5,856 bases of DNA from an uncultured Bacilli bacterium (GTDB lineage Bacteria > Bacillota_I > Bacilli_A > RF39 > UBA660). Each line of letters starts with the position of its first letter. Position 1 is the stretch's first letter. Where the stretch lies: NCBI GenBank assembly GCA_947624075.1, contig CANQIM010000076.1, forward strand, positions 1 to 5,856, in the 5' to 3' direction. This document shows, piece after piece, positions 1 to 5,122 of the stretch. The position numbers were made by a program, and so were the translations under genes. The notes below the pieces were generated by a model. The model saw only the letters and a program-made list of their open reading frames with translations. It had not been told where the DNA came from and did not search any database.

Positions 1-2031
1 CCTTCACTAGATGCTAAAATAAGAGTCATTACACAAGAAGAAATTCCAATGATAACGGGAACTGATACAAATGGTTTTATGAAACTTGGAGTTAGTCCTT
101 TTTATAATGATTATCCTGTTTATTTAGATGTTAATAATTTCTTTAGTAACCATTTTGCAATATTTGGTAACTCTGGTAGTGGTAAAAGTTGTGGTATTTC
201 GAGATTATTTCAAAATATGTTTAGCGATCAAAGATTAAATCCTTATAAAGCTAATATTTTGTTATTTGATTCATCAGGTGAATATTACAATGCTTTTAGA
301 AATTTAAATGAACTTAATTCTACTTATCATTATCGTTTTATTTCTACTAATGAAGTTGATGGCATAGGAGAAAAGTTACGTCTACCAATATATTTATTAA
401 ATGCAACAGATTTGGCTTTATTATTACAAGTTACTAATCACTCTCAATTACCAATAATTGAAAGAATGTTAAAATTAGCTTTAGTATTTTCTCAAGAAGA
501 TATGGATGCTAATGCATATAAAAACCATTTGATTGCTAAAGCCATAATGACAATTTTATATACAAATGAAACAGCACCAAATAAAAGGAATGAAGTTTTT
601 TCAATATTGGCTAGTTGTTCAACACCAGAATTTAATTTAGAGGCTCCAGTTCAAGGTATTGGTTATGTAAGAAAATTTAGAGAATGTTTCTTAATAGATA
701 ATTCTGGTAATTTTTCTGAAAGCGTTTTATTAACTGAATATGTTACATCATTTATAAAAGAAGAATTTGATAATTATGAGCCACATGGTGGAGTATTCTA
801 TACATTAGATACTTTAGAAAAGGCCTTGAACTTTACTTTGATTAGTGAAGGTTGGCTAAGAAATGCTAATACGTATGGTGATGCAGTAACTATTAGAGTT
901 AGACTTCACTCTTTAATTGTTGGTGATAATGCAAAATTCTTTAGTGTAGATCATTATGTGTCAATTGAAAGTTATTTATCTTCTTTGTTAATTACAAATG
1001 GTGATAAGTATCAAATAGTTAATTTTAACTTAGATGATGTTGATGATGATTTTGCTAAAGTAATTACAAAAATTTATTCAAGACTTGTATTTGAGTTTGC
1101 TAAAGGGTTAAAAAATAGAGCAAGTATACCTTTTCATATAGTTGTTGAAGAAGCTCATAGATATATTCAGAATGATACTGATAGATTTTTGATTGGATAT
1201 AATATATTTGAAAGAATTGCTAAGGAAGGTCGTAAATATGGTGTAATATTGGGGCTTATTTCACAGCGACCAGTTGAATTATCTGATACCGTTATTTCAC
1301 AGTGTTCTAATTTCTTGATTTTTAAGATGAACCATCCGGTAGATGTTGATTATATTAGGAAAATGGTTCCAAATATTAGTGATGAAATAGTTGAAAAACA
1401 AAAGACTTTGCAATCTGGTACTTGTCTAGGATTTGGTATGGCTTTTAGAATTCCTTTGATTGTTAAAATGGAAATGCCTAATCCATCACCATTAAGTAGT
1501 AACTGTGATGTCGTTAATATTTGGAATGGAGAAGGTTATGTTCAAAGTGTAAATGTTGCTGTTCCTGTTGATAATGTTCCTGTTGCTGCAGCATTGGTTA
1601 ATCCAGTTATTAATGAAAAACATGATACAGAAAAAAATAACATAAATAGAATAGATAATGCTCCTATGACGAATGTTGATTTAAAAATTGATGAAGAAGA
1701 TCAAAATAAGAAAGATGTAGATGATAGTAGTACTAAAGAGGAAGAAGTACAAAATGAAGAAAGACCTGTAAGTGATATAAGTCTTGAAGTAAATGGTAAA
1801 GCAGAGGAAACGAGTGTTGCTGCAGCATCAGATAATGATGTTCCAAGTATAACGCCGATAAATATTACAGTACCAATAGTTGATGATAATAATAGTGGTG
1901 CTGAGGCAAATGATTCTTTGCCAGAAATTGTATCATCTAATGATGTAGTAAAAACTGAAGAAAAACCTATGCCAACAGTTGATTTGACTTTAGATGATGA
2001 CGATGATGATACAGGTGATGATTTTGCATAA
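1..2031 (+). CDS. HerA/DUF87-family DNA translocase ATPase, 5'-partial, with acidic C-terminal tail
   Basis: HerA-type proteins are hexameric, FtsK-like ATPases that move along DNA in repair or defence complexes. The frame is open from base 1 (reads PSLDAKIRVITQEEIP before the Met at 49) and no strong ribosome binding site precedes that Met, so the true start and the usual N-terminal HAS-barrel lie upstream; 676 residues are visible. Counting from the Met at 49: Walker A GNSGSGKS at 40-47; LLFDSSGEYY at 71-80; Walker B HIVVEEAH at 363-370; probable arginine finger in AKEGRKYG at 391-398 (R395); conserved GLISQRPVELSD at 402-413. The ATPase core ends near residue 475. The remaining ~180 residues are Val/Pro/Asn-rich, then strongly Asp/Glu-rich, ending in an Asp run and TGDDFA. 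No nuclease (NurA) or Sir2 partner is visible; the downstream gene is housekeeping ffh. The exact role is unknown; the family call is firm. Confidence 0.9.
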   Translation, partial: PSLDAKIRVITQEEIPMITGTDTNGFMKLGVSPFYNDYPVYLDVNNFFSNHFAIFGNSGSGKSCGISRLFQNMFSDQRLNPYKANILLFDSSGEYYNAFRNLNELNSTYHYRFISTNEVDGIGEKLRLPIYLLNATDLALLLQVTNHSQLPIIERMLKLALVFSQEDMDANAYKNHLIAKAIMTILYTNETAPNKRNEVFSILASCSTPEFNLEAPVQGIGYVRKFRECFLIDNSGNFSESVLLTEYVTSFIKEEFDNYEPHGGVFYTLDTLEKALNFTLISEGWLRNANTYGDAVTIRVRLHSLIVGDNAKFFSVDHYVSIESYLSSLLITNGDKYQIVNFNLDDVDDDFAKVITKIYSRLVFEFAKGLKNRASIPFHIVVEEAHRYIQNDTDRFLIGYNIFERIAKEGRKYGVILGLISQRPVELSDTVISQCSNFLIFKMNHPVDVDYIRKMVPNISDEIVEKQKTLQSGTCLGFGMAFRIPLIVKMEMPNPSPLSSNCDVVNIWNGEGYVQSVNVAVPVDNVPVAAALVNPVINEKHDTEKNNINRIDNAPMTNVDLKIDEEDQNKKDVDDSSTKEEEVQNEERPVSDISLEVNGKAEETSVAAASDNDVPSITPINITVPIVDDNNSGAEANDSLPEIVSSNDVVKTEEKPMPTVDLTLDDDDDDTGDDFA

Positions 2032-2045
2032 GAAGATACTTTTTG

Positions 2046-2077
2046 AAAAATGATGGTATGATTTATACCATTTTTTT
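2046..2077 (+). terminator. Intrinsic terminator after the HerA-like gene
   Basis: ATGGTAT (2053-2059) pairs perfectly with ATACCAT (2065-2071) around a 5-nt loop. The stem extends outward through a G-T wobble and one T-T mismatch into an A5/T5 block. The right arm runs into seven consecutive Ts (2071-2077). It lies 14 nt after the stop codon and separates the HerA-like gene from ffh. Confidence 0.8.
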
Positions 2078-2106
2078 CATCATAAATAGATTTTTATTAA
2101 GATATT

Positions 2107-2133
2107 TGATACAATAATGTTAGGTGATTATTA
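2107..2133 (+). promoter_or_regulatory. Extended -10 promoter and very short leader of ffh
   Basis: TGATACAAT at 2107-2115 is an extended -10 (TG-N-TACAAT, five of six matches to TATAAT). No good -35 is seen (TAGATT at the 17-nt position). AGGTGAT at 2122-2128 matches the 3' part of the anti-Shine-Dalgarno complement and lies 5 nt before the ATG. A start site about 7 nt after the -10 would fall at the Shine-Dalgarno itself, giving a leader of roughly 12 nt. This is a motif reading; no start site has been measured. Confidence 0.6.
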
Positions 2134-3441
2134 ATGTTTGAAAACTTGGGAGATAGATTACAAAATGCTTTACATAAAATAAAGGGTTATGGTAAAATTA
2201 CGGAAGATAATATTTCTGATATGATGCGTGAAATAAGACTCGCTTTATTAGAGGCTGACGTTAACTATCAAGTGGTTAAAGAATTTACAAATAATGTTAA
2301 AGAAAAAGCTCTAGGTGAAGAAGTTGCTAGCAGTATTAATCCAGGAGATTTGTTTGTTAAGATTGTAAAAGATGAGCTTACAGAATTGTTGGGTGGAGAA
2401 AGTGCTAGTTTAAATATTAATGGTAATCCAGCTATATTAATGCTAGTTGGTTTACAAGGTTCTGGTAAAACAACTACTATTGCAAAGTTAGCTAATTTTT
2501 TAAGAAAAAAGCACAGTAAGAAACCATTGTTGGTGGCGTGCGACGTTTATAGACCTGCTGCTATTGATCAATTAAAACAACTTGGTAAGCAACTTAATAT
2601 GGAAGTTTATGAGGAAGGTAAAAAAGATCCAGTTGAAATTGCTGATAATGCTTTAGAATATGCTAAAAATAATGGATTTGATTATGTATTAGTAGATACG
2701 GCTGGAAGACTTCACATAGATGAAGAATTAATGGATGAGCTTGATAGGATTAAAGAAAAAATTAGTCCTCATGAGATTTTATTAGTAATAGATGCTATGA
2801 TGGGACAAGATGCTATTAATGTTATAACTGGTTTTAATGATAAGTTACCTTTAACGGGTGTTATACTTACTAAATTAGATGGCGATACTCGAGGCGGTGT
2901 AGCATTATCAGTTAGACATCTTACTAATGTTCCAATTAAATTTATTGGTGTTTCCGAAAAATTAGATGGTTTAGATACTTTTGATCCAGAGAGGATGGCT
3001 GGTAGAATTCTTGGTATGGGTGATATAGTATCTTTAGTTGAAAAGGCAACAGAAGCAATAGATGAAAAAGAAGCAGAAAAAACGGCTAAGAGAATGCAAC
3101 AAGGTAAGTTTGATTTAGAAGATTTTCTTTCTACGATGAAGCAAATGAAAAAGCTGGGACCTTTAGAAAGTTTAATTAAAATGTTGCCAGGTGCTAAGAA
3201 GATGGGGCTAACAGATATAAAGATAGATCCAAAGCAAATGGCACATATAGAAGCAATAGTTTTATCAATGACACCAAAAGAAAGAAGAAATCCTGATATT
3301 ATAAAAGCAAGTAGAAAGACAAGAATAGCTAAGGGTAGTGGCAGAAGTGTCCAAGAAGTCAATAAATTGTTGCAGCAATTTGATCAAATGAAAAAAATGA
3401 TGAAACAAATGACAAATGGTAATATGAAGTTACCATTTTAG
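2134..3441 (+). CDS. ffh: Signal recognition particle GTPase Ffh (SRP54)
   Basis: Ffh binds signal sequences of nascent membrane and secreted proteins together with SRP RNA and docks with FtsY to deliver ribosomes to the Sec translocon. The 435 residues are close to the usual ~430-450. The N domain (about 1-95) has the typical ALLEADVNYQVVKEF segment at 37-51. The G domain has G1 GLQGSGKTT (106-114), the DVYRPAA loop (137-143), DTAGR (188-192) and TKLDG (246-250), followed by DTRGG. The M domain (about 297-435) has the KLGPLESLIKMLPG finger-loop region (340-353), the SRP-RNA binding stretch SMTPKERRNPDII (378-390) with the basic RKTRIAKGSGR after it, and a Met/Lys-rich C-terminus. All key motifs are intact. 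The ATG is set by AGGTGAT 5 nt upstream. The usual upstream partner ylxM and downstream rpsP/rimM/trmD are absent here; a terminated HerA-like gene lies upstream and an unknown gene follows at 9 nt. Confidence 0.98.
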   Translation: MFENLGDRLQNALHKIKGYGKITEDNISDMMREIRLALLEADVNYQVVKEFTNNVKEKALGEEVASSINPGDLFVKIVKDELTELLGGESASLNINGNPAILMLVGLQGSGKTTTIAKLANFLRKKHSKKPLLVACDVYRPAAIDQLKQLGKQLNMEVYEEGKKDPVEIADNALEYAKNNGFDYVLVDTAGRLHIDEELMDELDRIKEKISPHEILLVIDAMMGQDAINVITGFNDKLPLTGVILTKLDGDTRGGVALSVRHLTNVPIKFIGVSEKLDGLDTFDPERMAGRILGMGDIVSLVEKATEAIDEKEAEKTAKRMQQGKFDLEDFLSTMKQMKKLGPLESLIKMLPGAKKMGLTDIKIDPKQMAHIEAIVLSMTPKERRNPDIIKASRKTRIAKGSGRSVQEVNKLLQQFDQMKKMMKQMTNGNMKLPF

Positions 3442-3450
3442 GAGGTATTT

Positions 3451-4002
3451 ATGAATATTATTGAAGCAAGAGAATTATATACTGATAGTGAGCATTTAAA
3501 AAAATTGGATGAGCTTTGTAATTTTTACAAAAAGGTTGGTAATGAAGTAACGGCTGGTTATTTAGGAAGTATGATTTCTAATATCAGATTTGATGATATG
3601 GGTGATTTAGAATTTCAAACTTTACATGCGGCTTCTAATTTGGAAACTTTATCAACAGGTGCTTTACTTAATGATGGAGTTGTTATTAGGCAAATTCAAA
3701 GAACTCCTCAAGAAAAGTTTTTTCAATTATTTTCGTGGAACAAAGATTATACTAAGTATACATATGTGTTGTTTGATAGCTTAATGGCGGCTGATATTGC
3801 GTATGATATTATCAAAGCAGCTGATACAAATTTATGTCAAGAAAATGTGGCTGATGCTTTAAGGTCATTAAGAATTCCTATAGATAATATTTTGCAAGTA
3901 AAAGAAAATGTTGAAGTTAATGGTATTGAAAAGTTAGAGTTTAGTAGTAACGGAGGAGATTATTCTTCAAGTCAAAGTGCACTATCAGCAAAAGTTATTT
4001 AA
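3451..4002 (+). CDS. Uncharacterised soluble protein coupled to ffh
   Basis: I do not recognise this 183-residue protein. The start is well supported: AGGAGG at 3440-3445 shares bases with the ffh stop codon (3439-3441) and lies 5 nt before the ATG, so translation is probably coupled to ffh. There is no signal peptide or transmembrane segment. The first ~45 residues look helical (EARELYTDSEHLKKLDELCNFYKK). A central part (about 70-145) mixes predicted strands and helices and includes RTPQEKFFQLFSWNKDYTKY (84-103) and LMAADIAYDIIKAAD (111-125). The last ~20 residues are Ser/Gly-rich and look disordered. Only two Cys are present (23 and 129) and no catalytic motif is evident. Its position suggests expression with SRP, but a role in protein targeting is only inference. 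Confidence 0.85.
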   Translation: MNIIEARELYTDSEHLKKLDELCNFYKKVGNEVTAGYLGSMISNIRFDDMGDLEFQTLHAASNLETLSTGALLNDGVVIRQIQRTPQEKFFQLFSWNKDYTKYTYVLFDSLMAADIAYDIIKAADTNLCQENVADALRSLRIPIDNILQVKENVEVNGIEKLEFSSNGGDYSSSQSALSAKVI

Positions 4003-4040
4003 TTGTATGGGCTTTATTAGTGTCTTAAATTTAAATTAAA

Positions 4041-4061
4041 CATAGTATAAATTAGAGGAGG
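4041..4061 (+). promoter_or_regulatory. Possible mother-cell sigma -10 element and strong RBS before cotD-like gene
   Basis: CATAGTATA at 4041-4049 fits the CATA-N3-TA pattern of SigK -10 elements and partly the SigE pattern. No convincing -35 (AC or ATA type) is found at the right distance, and TATAAA at 4046-4051 could instead serve SigA. AGAGGAGG at 4054-4061 is a near-perfect Shine-Dalgarno, 10 nt before the ATG. The sporulation reading rests mainly on the identity of the downstream gene. Confidence 0.4.
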
Positions 4062-4071
4062 TATTTATATT

Positions 4072-4389
4072 ATGTTTGATCAGAGTAATATGACTAATTT
4101 TGAATCTTCAGTTATTGGAAACAATAATGTTGTTGATAATGACATGAATGTTGATGTTAATATGAATATGAACTACAACGGTGGAGTAGAAATGGGTGCA
4201 ATTAATGAAGGTGTTCAAGAAAGATGCATTCATAGAACTTTTGTCCATGAAGTGCCACATGTTTGCCCAATACATACAAGAATAATTAATCATCATGTCT
4301 ATAAACATACTTATAGACCACAATATACTTGTTCAGAAGAAAATACAGTAAGTAATGTTCAATGTGGATCTTGCTGCCAATTTAGATAA
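4072..4389 (+). CDS. CotD-like inner spore coat protein with Asn/Met-rich N-terminus
   Basis: This 105-residue protein resembles Bacillus CotD, a small His/Cys-rich structural protein of the spore coat made in the mother cell. The core at 52-86 (starting CIHRTFVHEVPHVCPIHT and continuing INHHVYKHTYRPQYT) aligns by eye with the C-HH-TF...VPHIHPQHTTNVNHQHFQH region of B. subtilis CotD as recalled. Six Cys (52, 65, 87, 98, 101, 102) and seven His (54, 59, 63, 68, 74, 75, 79) are crowded into the second half. The C-terminal CGSCCQF matches the CC near the CotD end. The first ~45 residues are an Asn/Met/Val-rich low-complexity stretch (MNVDVNMNMNYNGG at 25-38) not found in the short Bacillus protein. 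No signal peptide or membrane segment is seen. Start chosen by AGAGGAGG at 4054-4061. No clear terminator separates it from the gene upstream. Family assignment is from memory without a search. Confidence 0.78.
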   Translation: MFDQSNMTNFESSVIGNNNVVDNDMNVDVNMNMNYNGGVEMGAINEGVQERCIHRTFVHEVPHVCPIHTRIINHHVYKHTYRPQYTCSEENTVSNVQCGSCCQFR

Positions 4390-4395
4390 AAATAT

Positions 4396-4459
4396 ATTTA
4401 CAGTAAATGATTTGTAAATTTATCTGTCTAAATATGTAAAAAGCATTGATTGTTTTACA
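4396..4459 (+). repeat. Cluster of TTTACA / TGTAAA inverted repeats between cotD-like gene and rpoZ
   Basis: ATTTACA (4396-4402) is complementary to TGTAAAT (4413-4419) with a 10-nt loop, and a flanking GATAA/TTATC pair lies outside a 6-nt bulge. TGTAAAA (4435-4441) is complementary to TTTTACA (4453-4459). The arms are interchangeable, so alternative hairpins are possible. Neither hairpin has a U-run after it, so this is not a standard terminator. It could be an operator, a weak terminator or chance in AT-rich DNA. Confidence 0.4.
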
Positions 4460-4497
4460 GAGTTCGTTTATTCTTATAATAGGGAGTGTGATATAGG
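4446..4497 (+). promoter_or_regulatory. Probable SigA-type promoter and leader of rpoZ
   Basis: TATAAT at 4475-4480 is a perfect -10. Possible -35 elements are TTTACA (4454-4459, 15-nt spacer) or TTGTTT (4450-4455, 19-nt spacer); neither spacing is ideal. A start site near 4487 would give a leader of about 11 nt containing GTGAT (4488-4492) as a weak Shine-Dalgarno. If transcription starts further upstream, AGGGAGTG (4481-4488) would be the ribosome binding site. Confidence 0.5.
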
Positions 4498-4701
4498 GTG
4501 ATTTATCCTTCAATTGATAAGTTGCTCAATATAGTTGATTCGAAATATGAGTTGGTTCATATTTCTGCAAGGAGAAGTAAAGAGATTTCTAAAGAAGGAT
4601 TTTTACAAATGCCTGAATCCGAATATAAGAGTAAAAAGAATATAGGAAGAGCTCTTGAAGAAATTGCAGAAGGCTATATTGAGGTAAAAAGAGGAAATTA
4701 A
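4498..4701 (+). CDS. rpoZ: DNA-directed RNA polymerase omega subunit RpoZ
   Basis: Omega is the small subunit that supports folding and assembly of beta-prime in RNA polymerase. The 67 residues match the usual Firmicute length. The N-terminus MIYPSIDKLLNIVDSKYELV, the SARRSKEI segment (23-30) and KNIGRALEEIAEGYI (47-61) are hallmark omega sequence, colinear with B. subtilis RpoZ. The start is GTG: the preceding in-frame codons are TGA-TAT-AGG, so no upstream extension is possible, and PSID follows two residues after the start as in homologues. The common neighbour gmk is not upstream; a CotD-like gene is. The stop codon lies inside the loop of a terminator hairpin. Confidence 0.96.
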   Translation: MIYPSIDKLLNIVDSKYELVHISARRSKEISKEGFLQMPESEYKSKKNIGRALEEIAEGYIEVKRGN

Positions 4702-4720
4702 TAGCCTCTTTTTGTTTTCT
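4686..4720 (+). terminator. Intrinsic terminator overlapping the end of rpoZ
   Basis: AAAAAGAGG (4686-4694) pairs perfectly over 9 bp with CCTCTTTTT (4705-4713), with a 10-nt loop containing the rpoZ stop codon (4699-4701), followed by a T-rich tail (tgttttct). The left arm is coding sequence for the last residues of omega. Confidence 0.88.
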
Positions 4721-4722
4721 TT

Positions 4723-4750
4723 TGATATAATAAGTTTAGAAGGTGTAATT
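4723..4750 (+). promoter_or_regulatory. Extended -10 promoter and short leader of the ASCH gene
   Basis: TGATATAAT at 4723-4731 is a perfect extended -10 (TG-N-TATAAT), placed directly after the rpoZ terminator. The 17-nt -35 position (AGCCTC) lies in the terminator stem and does not match. AGAAGGTG at 4738-4745 is the Shine-Dalgarno, 5 nt before the ATG. The predicted start site (about 4738) gives a leader near 13 nt. Confidence 0.65.
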
Positions 4751-5080
4751 ATGATTCATAAAATGAGATTAGTAGATTTTGCTTTTAAAGCAATGAAAAA
4801 TAAGGAAAAAGATATTGAAATTAGACTAAATGATGAAAAAAGGCAATTAGTAAAAGTAGGTGATATAATTGAATTTGAACATGTTGATACTAAAGAGATT
4901 TTAAAAACTAGAGTTGTTGCCTTACATAAATATAAGAGTTTTAAAGAGCTTTTTAATAATTTTGACCATAAAAGATTTGGCTTAAAAGAAACAGATGATG
5001 AGACAATATGCAATAAATTTTATACAAAAGAAGAAATGGACAGATATGAGGCATTAGGTATAGAAATAGAATTAATATAA
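4751..5080 (+). CDS. Small ASCH-domain (PUA-like) protein
   Basis: ASCH domains adopt a PUA-like fold and are linked to RNA or modified-nucleoside binding; E. coli YqfB of this superfamily hydrolyses N4-acetylcytidine. The 109-residue protein consists almost entirely of this domain. Visible family features are MRLVDFAFKAMKNKEKDIEIRL (5-26, the GxKxxExR-like block with E23 and R25), NDEKRQLVKVGDIIEF (27-42), a strand-rich ILKTRVVAL segment (50-58) and YKSFKELF (61-68) with a following acidic helix. The start is the ATG at 4751, backed by AGAAGGTG 5 nt upstream; a longer in-frame TTG start at 4712 would sit in the rpoZ terminator tail and has no ribosome binding site. It has its own promoter after a terminator, and recX follows at a 42-nt gap without a visible terminator. 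Substrate or RNA partner is unknown. Confidence 0.87.
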   Translation: MIHKMRLVDFAFKAMKNKEKDIEIRLNDEKRQLVKVGDIIEFEHVDTKEILKTRVVALHKYKSFKELFNNFDHKRFGLKETDDETICNKFYTKEEMDRYEALGIEIELI

Positions 5081-5097
5081 TTCTAAATCCTTTTCTA

Positions 5098-5122
5098 TGA
5101 TAAAATAGTTTTAGGTGATAGT
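5098..5122 (+). promoter_or_regulatory. Extended -10 promoter and short leader of recX
   Basis: TGATAAAAT at 5098-5106 is an extended -10 (TG-N-TAAAAT, five of six). AGGTGAT at 5113-5119 is the Shine-Dalgarno, only 6 nt after the -10 and 3 nt before the ATG at 5123. The predicted leader is about 10 nt. No -35 match is seen, and no LexA box of the Gram-positive GAAC-N4-GTTC type is present in the gap. Confidence 0.6.

Noticed and set aside
49..51. ATG at 49 as the start of the HerA-like gene
   Set aside because: The frame is open upstream to base 1, the upstream codons read like the linker from the N-terminal barrel domain, and only a weak AAGAAG precedes it.
1033..1051. GAT-rich microsatellite-like stretch in the HerA-like gene
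   Set aside because: It is short, imperfect and explained by the Asp-rich DDVDDDF coding sequence.
2769..3362. Long open frame on the - strand (197 codons) with hydrophobic residues
   Set aside because: It lies entirely antisense within ffh, whose motifs are intact. It has no family resemblance, and it looks like a by-product of ffh codon use.
4028..4037. AATTTAAATT palindrome after the 183-aa gene as a terminator
   Set aside because: It is a pure A/T palindrome with no loop or U-run, so it would not form a stable terminator hairpin.
4108..4323. Open frame on the - strand within the cotD-like gene
   Set aside because: It is the complement of the Asn/His-rich coding sequence, with no recognisable domain.
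4486..4497. Alternative genetic code (TGA as Trp) extending rpoZ upstream
   Set aside because: All Trp codons seen are TGG, no TGA occurs in frame inside any gene, and homologues begin at the PSID-containing start.
4712..4750. TTG-initiated N-terminal extension of the ASCH protein
   Set aside because: These bases form the tail of the rpoZ terminator and the ASCH promoter, and the ATG at 4751 has a good Shine-Dalgarno.
4756..5013. Open frame on the - strand within the ASCH gene
   Set aside because: It is antisense to a recognised domain protein and its Ser/Leu/Phe-rich composition is that of reversed AT-rich coding DNA.
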